A stretch of DNA of 16,484 nt from Brachyspira pilosicoli (lineage in GTDB: Bacteria > Spirochaetota > Brachyspiria > Brachyspirales > Brachyspiraceae). Made by a program: the position numbers and the translations under genes. Position 1 is the stretch's first letter. Every line of letters starts with the position of its first letter. The notes under the pieces are model-generated. The model was not told where the DNA came from. It did not search any database and saw only the letters and a list, made by a program, of their open reading frames with translations. This document shows, piece after piece, positions 7,673-15,724 of this stretch. The stretch spans positions 1 to 16,484 of the forward strand of contig NZ_SRZM01000320.1 in NCBI RefSeq assembly GCF_019402445.1, written 5' to 3'.

Positions 7673-9880
7673 ATGGCTACTAGTGATGCTTTTCTTCAAG
7701 ATGTTTATCAAAATGCAGTAGATGCTGAAGTTAATAAAAGAAGTCTTACTCTTTCAAACCTTGCTGATAATGCTAAAAATTATCAGAGAGAAATATCTGC
7801 TTATGAAGATTTAAAAAACAGATTAAATATATTAACTACTACATCTAAAGAGTTATATGGTTTTCGTTCTCCTTTTAAAAATTATGTTGGTACAGGGGAG
7901 GGAGTTCCAGATTATTTTACAGTATCTGCTAACAGACTTGCAAGCACAACTACTTATGATATAGAAATTAAAGAATTAGCAAATAGTCAGAAATTCTCTT
8001 CAAAAGCATATAATATGAATGATACTCTTCCTGCTGGTGTTATTAAATTAAAAATAGCAGAAGATGAATATACTATAGATTTTGCAGGCGGAAGCTTAGT
8101 TAATTTGCAAAAAACTTTAGAAAAAGCATTCGGCAAAAAAATAAAAACAACAATTACGCAAAAGTCAAAAAATCTTCAAGTTCTCACTATAGACTTAGTT
8201 AAAACAGGCTCTAAAAATATAGTTGAAGTTGTAAGCGATGATTCGGGTATATTAAAACAGCTCAATATGTTTACGAGAAGACCTTATAGATATTTAGGTC
8301 ATATATTTAATGAGAGTTTAATAAATAAATGGAAAGATGAATCTGATAATTTAACTACAAATTATATGATAAAGAATGATTTTATTGTATTAAAAGGTGT
8401 AAATAAATTATCAATGCCTTTACATAGAGAGGCTGAAGCTAATGAAAATATTACTATTTCTATTACAGCAAGAGCATCTGACACTTTAGATGATGTTGAA
8501 GAAGAAGCTCCTATAATGCCTCCTACTGTTGATTTGTCTATACCAGATACAGGACTTACTTTCAATAAAATAGATAGTGTAATATATAAAGATGTTGAGC
8601 TTTATGGGGAAGGTTTATCACCTGCGGATAGTTCTAGAACATTTGAGGATATAAAGAAATATAAAGAAGCACTTGAAGCAGAGAGGGCTGCTAAAAAAGA
8701 TGTTGAAGCTGAAGCACCTCAGGCAATAGATGCTACAGGATTTAATTCTGAGATAATAGGAGTTAAATATATCAATAAGGCAGGAGATGAAGTTGAAAAA
8801 TTCTTTGCTTTGCCTACTATTAGTTCAACTTGGCAGAGATTAAATATACCTATAGGAAGTCAGTTTGAAGAGGGTGATGTTATTACCCAGGTAGTTCTTA
8901 TAAATAAAAATGAAGGGTACAATATTTTTTATAAGGATTTATTGGTTGAAGATATGGGTAGGGAAGAGGACGCTCCAAATTATTTAATATCAGAGGCAAC
9001 TGATGCTAGGGCTTCTGTTGATGGTATAGACGTGCTTAGCGAAAGCAATGAGTTTAAAGATGTGGTAGATGGTCTTAATATCACAGCTATAAAACCTACA
9101 CCAGAGGCATTTGCTACTACTATAGAAGTAGATAAAGAGGGAGTAGTAGATGCTATAGTTAATTTTGTAAGTGCTTATAATGATGTTATAGATTTACTTA
9201 ATGATACTACTCATATGCCTTTAAACAATGATGTAATGGAAAGTTTAGAGACTATGAGCAGAACCGATATGATAGATTTAGCAAATACATTGGGAGTTAC
9301 ATTTGACCCTGAGCTTAGTGATACTGCTTTAAGAAAGAAATTATATTATATTGGTGTATTTAGCGGTAACACTTTAGTTAATAATATATCACAAAGAATG
9401 AAATCTATTATAGCTGCTTCTTATGAAACAGAATATGGTGAGGAGTTAGCTTTATTAGACCAAATTGGCATTAACAGAGGAAATGCTGGTGAGGATTGGT
9501 CTGTAGTTAAAAAGGGATATTTACAGATAGATGAAGAGAAGTTTATGAATAAGATAGAAACTCAGATGGACGGTATAGAAGAGCTGTTTGCTAATGATAC
9601 TTCAGGAGATGATATACCGGATACTGGAGTTGCTTATGCTATGAATGATTTTGTAACTCCTTATTCACAGACTAGAGGAATAGTTGAAAATAGTATTGCT
9701 ATGACAAAAAGCCGTCTTGATGATAATAAAAAGCGTATGGATGCTGAAAAAGATAGAATAGAAGAGTATAGACAACAGAGATTAGCCTCTTACTATAGAA
9801 TGCAATCAGAATTACAGCAAGCTGAACGTGAGAGAAAAAGACTTGAGTCTATGCAAAACCAAAATAATGGCGGAAATTAA
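7673..9880 (+). CDS. fliD: Flagellar filament cap protein FliD (hook-associated protein 2)
   Basis: A 735-residue FliD. In flagellated bacteria FliD forms the distal cap that folds flagellin into the growing filament; in spirochaetes this occurs in the periplasm. The N-terminal coiled coil and FliD_N region cover about residues 1-110, including the ANRLASTTTYDIEIKELA strand. A hook-IN-like segment begins at ARASVDGI (445-452) and runs to FVSAYNDVIDLLN (498-510). The FliD_C region extends to about 672 and a basic/acidic coiled coil from about 672 to 728. No signal peptide is present, as expected for flagellar type III export. The protein is longer than the usual 450-670. The extra length lies at about 210-440, where an acidic, Ala/Glu-rich linker (325-350) leads to a strand-rich stretch (360-428). 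AGGGGAA at 8-base spacing supports the ATG. Its stop overlaps the convergent transporter gene by four bases. Confidence 0.88.
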   Translation: MATSDAFLQDVYQNAVDAEVNKRSLTLSNLADNAKNYQREISAYEDLKNRLNILTTTSKELYGFRSPFKNYVGTGEGVPDYFTVSANRLASTTTYDIEIKELANSQKFSSKAYNMNDTLPAGVIKLKIAEDEYTIDFAGGSLVNLQKTLEKAFGKKIKTTITQKSKNLQVLTIDLVKTGSKNIVEVVSDDSGILKQLNMFTRRPYRYLGHIFNESLINKWKDESDNLTTNYMIKNDFIVLKGVNKLSMPLHREAEANENITISITARASDTLDDVEEEAPIMPPTVDLSIPDTGLTFNKIDSVIYKDVELYGEGLSPADSSRTFEDIKKYKEALEAERAAKKDVEAEAPQAIDATGFNSEIIGVKYINKAGDEVEKFFALPTISSTWQRLNIPIGSQFEEGDVITQVVLINKNEGYNIFYKDLLVEDMGREEDAPNYLISEATDARASVDGIDVLSESNEFKDVVDGLNITAIKPTPEAFATTIEVDKEGVVDAIVNFVSAYNDVIDLLNDTTHMPLNNDVMESLETMSRTDMIDLANTLGVTFDPELSDTALRKKLYYIGVFSGNTLVNNISQRMKSIIAASYETEYGEELALLDQIGINRGNAGEDWSVVKKGYLQIDEEKFMNKIETQMDGIEELFANDTSGDDIPDTGVAYAMNDFVTPYSQTRGIVENSIAMTKSRLDDNKKRMDAEKDRIEEYRQQRLASYYRMQSELQQAERERKRLESMQNQNNGGN

Positions 9881-10761
9881 CTTTTTTTAATATTGCTTCC
9901 TATTTCGCATATAAAGATTGCTGATATTATAAAGACTCCTCCTAAAATTGTTTTTAAGTTAATAGTGTCTTGCATAAATATAATACCACATAAAGCTCCT
10001 AAAAATGACTCCAAACTTAATATTATACCAGTTTTATGAGGAGATACATACTTTTGTGAAACAGTTTGAAGCAAATAAGCTATTGCAGTTGCCCCTATTG
10101 CTAAATATAAAAATGAATATATAGTTTCATTAGATAAAGCTGAAATATTTAAAGGTGTTTTGGTTATAAAACCTAGTATTAATGATATGCTTCCAGCAAC
10201 TAATAATTGTAAAGAAGCCATTTTTATACCATTAACTTTTGATATTACAGCATCTATTAATACCAAGTGAACAGCAAAAGCTACAGCACATAATATTGCA
10301 AATAAGTCCCCAACTTTTATACTTTTTATTCCATCTACTGATGTGAGCAAATATAAACCTATTAATGTTATAAATGCTGCAATAAATGCTGCTATATGAG
10401 GCTTCTTTTTATATACTATCCAAGTAAAAAAAGGCACTAATATAACATAAGCCCCTGTAAAAAATGCTATTTTTGATGCAGTTATAAATTGAGCACTAAT
10501 AGTCTGCAGCCAAAAACCAAAAAATAAAGTTATACCAACAGGTAAGCTCAATAAAATATCTCTTTTAGTTGTAGTTCTTGTAATTTTAAAAAATATTAAA
10601 AATAAAAATATTCCACCAAAAAAATTCCTAAAACCAACAAGATAAAAAGGAGCTAGTTCATTTACAACAACTTTGACAGCAACAAAACTATATCCCCATA
10701 TTAATGCAGTTAAAAAAAGTCCAATACTTCCTAATTTTTCTTTATTATTTTTATTTATCAT
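9877..10761 (-). CDS. EamA/DMT-superfamily transporter
   Basis: A 294-residue inner-membrane protein with about ten hydrophobic helices and two tandem EamA halves (about 12-137 and 150-288). The first half opens with the typical ALIWGYSFVAVKVVV and later FYLVGFRNFFGG. The second half carries the helix ending TAIAYLLQTVSQKYVSP and then a LESFLGALCG segment, both common in this family. Family members export or exchange amino acids, metabolites or nucleotide sugars; the substrate cannot be read from sequence. The start has AGGAC ten bases upstream. It lies 52 bases after the ankyrin gene on the same strand with no promoter seen in the gap, so it is probably the last gene of that unit. The stop overlaps the end of fliD by four bases, tail to tail, with no separate terminator. 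Confidence 0.88.
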   Translation of the reverse strand: MINKNNKEKLGSIGLFLTALIWGYSFVAVKVVVNELAPFYLVGFRNFFGGIFLFLIFFKITRTTTKRDILLSLPVGITLFFGFWLQTISAQFITASKIAFFTGAYVILVPFFTWIVYKKKPHIAAFIAAFITLIGLYLLTSVDGIKSIKVGDLFAILCAVAFAVHLVLIDAVISKVNGIKMASLQLLVAGSISLILGFITKTPLNISALSNETIYSFLYLAIGATAIAYLLQTVSQKYVSPHKTGIILSLESFLGALCGIIFMQDTINLKTILGGVFIISAIFICEIGSNIKKS

Positions 10762-10813
10762 ATTAATAAAAGTCCTAATATATTATTTTTGATTTGTGAT
10801 TAAAAATATTTAT

Positions 10814-12448
10814 TTAAAATTTACTTTGAATAAAATCTATTATTTTTTTATTTCCTTTATCTTTTGCTAGATTATACTCTTGTTGAAAATTATAATTTGG
10901 ATAATTTATTTTATAAAAGTTTATAATTAATTCACATATTTCAAAGTTATTTTTTATTATTGCAATCTCTAAAGCAGTACGACATTGAGAGTTTTTTTCT
11001 TTAATACAAATACCCTTAGAAAGCAAATAAGCAACTACTTCTATTTTTTCATTATCAGTTGCTATTATCAATGCTGTTTCATTATTTTTACTTTTTTCTA
11101 ACAATATATCTGGATATGCTTTTAATGTATATTCAATAATATCCATATATCCCTTTGCACAAGCAAACATAAAAGGATTCCAGCCATTTTTATCTTTTTC
11201 TTTTATATCCATTCCTTTTTGTATTAAATATTTAACAGATTTTAAATTATCATATATTACAGCCCACATTAAAAGACTAATATTTTCTTTTTTGTTTTTT
11301 AGAGTTAAACCATTATGAAGTAAAAGCTCGATAATTGTTATATTTCCGCTCATTGCAGCATGTGCAAGAGCATTTCTTCCTAAATTATCTACTAATTTAA
11401 CATTAGCATCATTATCTAAAAGTTTTTTTACTACTTCAATATCTCCAACACTTGTAGCATGCATTAATGGTGTTATATCATCATCATCAGGCATATTAAT
11501 ATCAACATTATAACTAATTAAAAGTTCAATAATATCTTTATTTGATGTTTCTATAGCATATATTAAAGCCGATTTGCCTTCATCGGATATTCCATTAGGG
11601 GATATTCCATTCATAAGCAAATATTCAACTACATCTTTATGACCCCCAGAAGAGGCAAGAGCTATAGCTTTTGGAGCATCTTTTTTAGATGTGTCAAAAA
11701 AATACCTAACGATATCTAAATGTCCATTATGTGCTGCCGATATAAAAGCACTAGAAAATATATTTTCTTTTCTATAATCTTTTAATTTTGAATGTATATA
11801 ATGCACAAGTGATAAATTTCCGCTAATGGAAGCTGTTGTAAGAGCATATCTTGGTATTTCTAATTGTTGTTTATTTAAAATATATTCTACTATGTCTATA
11901 TTCCCGCTAGATATTGCATAATGCAGCACATTCTCTTCATATATGTCGCACTCATCAAGTTTAGCACCATTATCAACTAAAAATTTCACAGCCTCATAAT
12001 TTGATAATTGGCAAGAATACATAATAGGAGTAATATGTACATCAGTTTTAGCATTAATATCAGCTTTATTTTCTACTAATAATTTTATTATATCAGTATA
12101 ATTAGAAGAAGAGGCATAATGTAAAGCTGTTGTATTGTTAACATCTTTTTTGTTAACATCAGCATTATTTTCTATAAGAATTTTTACCACATCATAATGA
12201 CCATTAGCAGCTGCACTCATTAAAGGAGTTATAAACAATTTATCTGATTTATTTACATCAGCACCTGCTTTAATAAGCATTTCTACTATTTTTGCATAAC
12301 CAAATTTCGCAGCATGCATTAAAGGAGTAAGTCCTAATACATTTTCTAAATTAATATTTATATCTTTATTTTTCAATAAAATTTCTAAAGCAAGAACATC
12401 ATTATTAGCTGAAGCTTCATGTAATTCTATTTCTATTTCTCTCATCAT
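10814..12448 (-). CDS. Ankyrin-repeat protein, about 16 repeats
   Basis: A 544-residue protein made almost wholly of ankyrin repeats of about 33 residues. Good copies include TPLMHAAKFGYAKIVEMLI, TPLMSAAANGHYDVVKILI, TALHYASSSNYTDIIKLLV and NALAHAAMSGNITIIELLL. I count about 16 units from residue 4 to 530, with irregular ones near 195-265. There is no signal peptide, lipobox, membrane segment or extra domain, so a cytoplasmic binding scaffold is the simplest reading. Many Brachyspira genomes carry numerous ankyrin genes, but their partners are mostly unknown. Two adjacent ATGs (12448 and 12445) are possible starts; AAAGG lies 11 bases before the first, which I chose. The gene has its own promoter, 71 bases after mgtE, and probably shares its transcript with the downstream transporter. 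Confidence 0.9.
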   Translation of the reverse strand: MMREIEIELHEASANNDVLALEILLKNKDININLENVLGLTPLMHAAKFGYAKIVEMLIKAGADVNKSDKLFITPLMSAAANGHYDVVKILIENNADVNKKDVNNTTALHYASSSNYTDIIKLLVENKADINAKTDVHITPIMYSCQLSNYEAVKFLVDNGAKLDECDIYEENVLHYAISSGNIDIVEYILNKQQLEIPRYALTTASISGNLSLVHYIHSKLKDYRKENIFSSAFISAAHNGHLDIVRYFFDTSKKDAPKAIALASSGGHKDVVEYLLMNGISPNGISDEGKSALIYAIETSNKDIIELLISYNVDINMPDDDDITPLMHATSVGDIEVVKKLLDNDANVKLVDNLGRNALAHAAMSGNITIIELLLHNGLTLKNKKENISLLMWAVIYDNLKSVKYLIQKGMDIKEKDKNGWNPFMFACAKGYMDIIEYTLKAYPDILLEKSKNNETALIIATDNEKIEVVAYLLSKGICIKEKNSQCRTALEIAIIKNNFEICELIINFYKINYPNYNFQQEYNLAKDKGNKKIIDFIQSKF

Positions 12449-12477
12449 AAATGAATATACCTTTTATTATTTTCTAT

Positions 12478-12505
12478 ATTATATAATATATTATAAAAAC
12501 ATCAA
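12478..12505 (-). promoter_or_regulatory. Sigma70-type promoter for the ankyrin gene
   Basis: Minus-strand TTGATG (12500-12505), 16 bases, then a perfect TATAAT (12478-12483), with an expected start near 12471 and a leader of about 22 bases. This suggests the ankyrin and transporter genes can be transcribed apart from mgtE. The -10 sits inside a 16-base A/T palindrome (12475-12490) that may be chance. Confidence 0.55.
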
Positions 12506-12519
12506 ATTATAATAATTTT

Positions 12520-13884
12520 TTATTTAGCTAATATGTAAAAAACTATAGTAGCTATAGAACAATATATACCAGCCCCAGCAATATCACATATAGAAGTTAA
12601 TACAGGAGCACCACTTATAGCAGGGTCTAATTTGCATTTAGTTAATATAAAAGGCAAAGTTAAACCAATAATACTTCCAATAAAAACTATACTAAACATA
12701 GATATGCTCACTATTATAGCTATCTCAAATCCGCCCCTTATAACTCCTAATATACTGGCACCCAATGCCATACTTAATCCTAATATAGAAGAAACTAATA
12801 CTTCTTTTGAAAGCAAATATATCCAATCCTTTAATACAACATCTCCTATAGCAAGAGAGCGTATAACCAAAGTTGCAGATTGACTTCCTGCATTACCTCC
12901 GCTTCCTATTAATAACGGTAAAAATGCTACCAATACTATATGCTTTTGCAATGTGTTTTGAAATATGCTTATAACACCGCCAGAAAATAAATTAACAAAT
13001 ACTAAAGCTAAAAGCCATAATATTCTTTTTTTGTACATTGTAAATATTGGTGTAATTTTTAGATTATCATCAAATTGATTGTCATCGGAAGTGATACCTG
13101 CCATTTTGTGGAAATCTTCTGTATATTCCTCTTCTGCAATATCTAATATATCATCTACAGTTACAATTCCAACCATAGAGTGTTTATTGTCTATAACTGC
13201 TAATGAATGCAAATTATATTTTTTTATAATTTCTATTGCATTTTCTTTATCTTCATATGCTAATATATATGGACAATTATTAACTATATCTCCTATAAGC
13301 ATTTTTTGTCCGCTAAAAAATAATTGTCTTAAAGCAATAGAGCCTATTAAAGTTCTTTTATTATCTAATACATATATTGTAGTATAAGTTTCTGCATCTT
13401 CTATATTGCTTCTAACATATTCAAAAGCCTCTTCAACTGTCCAATCTGGTTTTATGCTTATATATTCAGGCGTCATCATACGTCCAATACTGCCTTCTGG
13501 ATATGACAACAACAAAGAAGCTATCTCTCTCTCTTCACTTCCAAGTAGTTTTAATATATTTTTAGACATATCTTCATCTATAGATTCTAAAAATGAAGTT
13601 CTGTCATCTGGACTAATATTCTCAAGTAATTCTTTTATTTCCTCATCAGTCATACTTTCTATAATATGTTGTTGATCTATAGAAACTAATTCTGGAAAAA
13701 CTTTTATAGAATATTCTTTTGGAAGAGTTTTAAATATATTAATTTTGTCTTCAAGTTTTTTGATAGAAGTAATTAAATCTGCAGTTTCTGCTTCCTGCCA
13801 GAGAGATAGTATTTCACTAATATCTTCCCATTGATTTTGTTCTATTAGGTCTTCTATTTCCGGCAATAACAATTCTTTTAGCAT
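12520..13884 (-). CDS. mgtE: Magnesium channel/transporter MgtE
   Basis: A 454-residue inner-membrane Mg2+ channel of normal family length. The cytosolic MgtE_N superhelical domain spans about 20-130, including SPDDRTSFLESI (91-102). It is followed by GSIGRMMTPEYISI (131-144) leading into CBS domain 1 (about 137-196) and CBS domain 2 (about 199-257). The pore domain has five hydrophobic helices from about 286 to 452, with the family signature GSGGNAGSQS (327-336). DPAISG (420-425) and Asp434 lie in the last helices, where the known structure places the ion-selecting aspartate. In the family, Mg2+ bound to the N and CBS domains closes the pore, so all parts needed for feedback gating are present. 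It starts 21 bases after the outer-membrane-like gene, which leaves no room for a Mg2+ riboswitch directly upstream. It is probably read from that gene's promoter. Confidence 0.95.
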   Translation of the reverse strand: MLKELLLPEIEDLIEQNQWEDISEILSLWQEAETADLITSIKKLEDKINIFKTLPKEYSIKVFPELVSIDQQHIIESMTDEEIKELLENISPDDRTSFLESIDEDMSKNILKLLGSEEREIASLLLSYPEGSIGRMMTPEYISIKPDWTVEEAFEYVRSNIEDAETYTTIYVLDNKRTLIGSIALRQLFFSGQKMLIGDIVNNCPYILAYEDKENAIEIIKKYNLHSLAVIDNKHSMVGIVTVDDILDIAEEEYTEDFHKMAGITSDDNQFDDNLKITPIFTMYKKRILWLLALVFVNLFSGGVISIFQNTLQKHIVLVAFLPLLIGSGGNAGSQSATLVIRSLAIGDVVLKDWIYLLSKEVLVSSILGLSMALGASILGVIRGGFEIAIIVSISMFSIVFIGSIIGLTLPFILTKCKLDPAISGAPVLTSICDIAGAGIYCSIATIVFYILAK

Positions 13885-13905
13885 TTTTTATTTTCCAACT
13901 ATATA

Positions 13906-14580
13906 TTAATAATCACTAGAACCTACTAAATAAGCACCTACTTGAAAACCAAAATCAAATGAAGATATATTATATCTTGAATAATTTGGTATTTTTTGAT
14001 TTATATTGAAGTCATAATTAAAATATAATCCAGCTGCTAATGCTGAGAAGCTATTTAAATAATATCTAAAATCTATTGTAAATTTTATATATGGTATATA
14101 AGCATTATAAAAATTTTCTTTAATTTTATCATAGTTATAAGTAATTTTATTATTAGCATTTTGTATATTTGCTTGAAGCGGTAATTTTACTCCAGAGCCT
14201 ATTCCTAAAGATAAAAATAAAATCGATACCCTTGCCATACCGCCAAGATTTAAAGTGTCAAAATTATATGAAACAAGATTTCCATTATTAGCGGTATCTC
14301 TAAAGTTGTAAGAACTTCTGTAATAACCAATATCAGCGAGTACATCGACACCAATTAATCCAGAAAAGTCATAAAAATATCCAGGCTGAAGGAGTACTCC
14401 AAAATCAAAAGCACCTGAAGATTTTAATGAATCAATTTTTTTACCATCAGAGTTTCTTATATCTGTGAAAGCAAAACTTCCAGTAAGCGGTACAAATAAA
14501 GCAGCTCCGCCACCATGTCTTGCAAATGCTGTTGAAGTTACTATAAATAATACACAAAATAATACGAATAATTTTTTCAT
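13906..14580 (-). CDS. Small exported beta-barrel-like (outer membrane) protein
   Basis: A 224-residue protein with a clear Sec signal peptide (1-20, cleavage after AFA, mature start RHGGG). The mature part alternates polar and hydrophobic residues with many Gly, Tyr and Phe, for example LIGVDVLADIGYY, GGMARVSILFLSLGIGSG and AALAAGLYFNYDF. It ends FDFGFQVGAYLVGSSDY, so a beta-barrel of roughly eight to ten strands in the outer membrane is likely. I do not recognise a named family. A strong promoter and an AGAGAG ribosome binding site precede the ATG. mgtE follows after only 21 bases, so this gene leads that transcript. A role as a pore feeding ions to the periplasm is conceivable from this pairing, but nothing in the sequence proves it. 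Confidence 0.72.
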   Translation of the reverse strand: MKKLFVLFCVLFIVTSTAFARHGGGAALFVPLTGSFAFTDIRNSDGKKIDSLKSSGAFDFGVLLQPGYFYDFSGLIGVDVLADIGYYRSSYNFRDTANNGNLVSYNFDTLNLGGMARVSILFLSLGIGSGVKLPLQANIQNANNKITYNYDKIKENFYNAYIPYIKFTIDFRYYLNSFSALAAGLYFNYDFNINQKIPNYSRYNISSFDFGFQVGAYLVGSSDY

Positions 14581-14613
14581 AAAACACTCTCTAAATAAGC
14601 AACTATATATATT

Positions 14614-14641
14614 ACTATATAATAAAACTATATAATGTCAA
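14614..14641 (-). promoter_or_regulatory. Strong sigma70 promoter for the barrel protein and mgtE
   Basis: Minus-strand perfect TTGACA (14636-14641), 16 bases, TATAGT (14614-14619). The expected start is near 14607, about 27 bases before the ATG at 14580. It is the best -35 match I found in the window and lies in the 149-base divergent spacer. Confidence 0.65.
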
Positions 14642-14701
14642 TTTTTTATTATTAAAAAACTTGTTAAAAATATTAGCTTATAATAAAATAATGAAAAAAT
14701 A

Positions 14702-14725
14702 AATAATAATAATAATAATAATAAT
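14702..14725 (+). repeat. (AAT)8 trinucleotide microsatellite at a gene start
   Basis: Eight uninterrupted AAT copies end four bases before the ATG of the outer-membrane-like gene at 14730. The tract occupies the place where a ribosome binding site should be, and no AGGAG-like sequence is visible in or beside it. An in-frame TAA at 14700-14702 shows the tract is not coding for this gene. Slippage would change the spacing between upstream signals and the start in steps of three. Confidence 0.9.
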
Positions 14726-14729
14726 AGCT

Positions 14730-15632
14730 ATGAAAAAAATATATATAATTACAATACTTTTTTTAACTTTTTCTTTTTTATTATATTCGCAAGATGCAGT
14801 ATCAAACGATTATAGTTTTACAAATCCTTTTCGTGTTTATGATGTTGATAAATATTATGTTGGTTGGCAGGATCCTAGAGCTTTTATAGGAAGATTACTT
14901 TTTGCCAAAAATTTTGATGTTAATAAAAACTTAATGGCAATGGATAATAAAGCTGATTGGGATTTTAAATCTGTTTCTATTTATATAGAAGGAAGGCTTG
15001 CCAGTGAGATAATGTTTTATAGAAACAAATATTTTTCTGTGGGGATGGCAGCTGGAATGGATATATCTATACTTGGAAGAAGTAGCGGTCTTTTTGATGT
15101 TTATGATTTTTCTGGACAGTTTGCTTTGTTTACAGATTTGTGGCTTCAAAATATTGCAGGAATTAACATGAAGATAAGGTTTATTCCTGTATATCATCAA
15201 TCTACGCATTTAGTTGATGGATTTAAAGGAGATTATAAGATTAGAAGCGGAAGCAGTTATGAGTTTGCTTCACTTGCTGCATACTATTATATAAAAAACT
15301 TTACTGTGTATTTAGGAGCTGAATTATCTTATAATGCCGTAGGAAATAGTCCTCAGCTTTTTAGAGTGCATACTGGTTTAGATTATAGATTACCTCTTTA
15401 TAAAGATATTATTAATTTTATAGCAGGTATTAATGGCGGAGCTATACTCGATAAAAAAGATAGGTTAGGGCTTATAAAAGAGCCTTGGCATGGATATGTT
15501 AATGTTGGTGTAGGTATAGAGTTCTATAGATTTACTGTTGCTTTGAAATATGGATTTGGTAAGCCTAGAGGAGCTTCTAGTTATTTTGGATACGAAAATA
15601 AAATAGGGCTAGAGATAAGTTTACTTTTCTAA
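14730..15632 (+). CDS. Outer-membrane-like protein, possibly DUF1207-related
   Basis: A 300-residue protein with a Sec signal peptide (1-20, LLYS before QDAV) and a mature part of alternating strands ending LEISLLF. The terminal Phe fits the C-terminal signal of outer-membrane barrels. The motif YHQSTHLVDGF (155-165) resembles the HQS-x-HL-x-D motif I associate with DUF1207 barrel proteins, and KYGFGKPRGASSYFG (273-287) reads like a late barrel strand and loop. The DUF1207 link is from memory and not certain. Trp46, Trp77 and Trp253 are the sort of aromatic residues seen in barrel girdles. The ATG is the only sensible start, since an in-frame stop lies nine codons before it. It has no visible ribosome binding site; the AAT tract sits there instead. 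It is divergent from the smaller barrel gene at 13906-14580. Confidence 0.7.
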   Translation: MKKIYIITILFLTFSFLLYSQDAVSNDYSFTNPFRVYDVDKYYVGWQDPRAFIGRLLFAKNFDVNKNLMAMDNKADWDFKSVSIYIEGRLASEIMFYRNKYFSVGMAAGMDISILGRSSGLFDVYDFSGQFALFTDLWLQNIAGINMKIRFIPVYHQSTHLVDGFKGDYKIRSGSSYEFASLAAYYYIKNFTVYLGAELSYNAVGNSPQLFRVHTGLDYRLPLYKDIINFIAGINGGAILDKKDRLGLIKEPWHGYVNVGVGIEFYRFTVALKYGFGKPRGASSYFGYENKIGLEISLLF

Positions 15633-15651
15633 TACAAAAAAACAATTTTCT

Positions 15652-15685
15652 AAAAACTACTTTTCTTTTTGTAGTATAGTTTTTT
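15652..15685 (+). terminator. Possible weak terminator between the barrel gene and the rtcB-like gene
   Basis: ACTAC (15656-15660) pairs with GTAGT (15671-15675) around a 10-base pyrimidine loop. A further AAAA/TTTT pairing is possible across a small bulge, and a run of six T follows. The stem is short, so termination may be partial. Confidence 0.35.
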
Positions 15686-15712
15686 GTATATGATATAACA
15701 TAAAAATAATAT
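15684..15712 (+). promoter_or_regulatory. Possible promoter for the rtcB-like gene
   Basis: TTGTAT (15684-15689), 17 bases, TAATAT (15707-15712). The implied start would leave only a few bases before the ATG at 15725, clipping the AGGA site at 15713-15716, so this may be a chance match in A/T-rich DNA. Confidence 0.25.
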
Positions 15713-15724
15713 AGGATATATTTT

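Noticed and set aside
8362..8565. Minus-strand 67-codon open frame
   Set aside because: Antisense shadow of fliD.
12475..12490. Perfect 16-base A/T palindrome at the ankyrin promoter, considered as an operator
   Set aside because: In DNA this A/T-rich, palindromes of this length are expected several times in the window by chance, so it does not stand alone as evidence.
12632..13675. Three plus-strand open frames (12632-12883, 13079-13387, 13406-13675)
   Set aside because: All are antisense to mgtE, which is complete and recognisable; their sequences are low-complexity shadows.
13885..13905. Possible Mg2+-sensing riboswitch before mgtE
   Set aside because: The gap to the preceding gene is only 21 bases, too short for an M-box aptamer.
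14931..15209. Minus-strand 92-codon open frame
   Set aside because: It is antisense to the outer-membrane-like gene, rich in Lys/His/Ile without a domain, and lacks a ribosome binding site.
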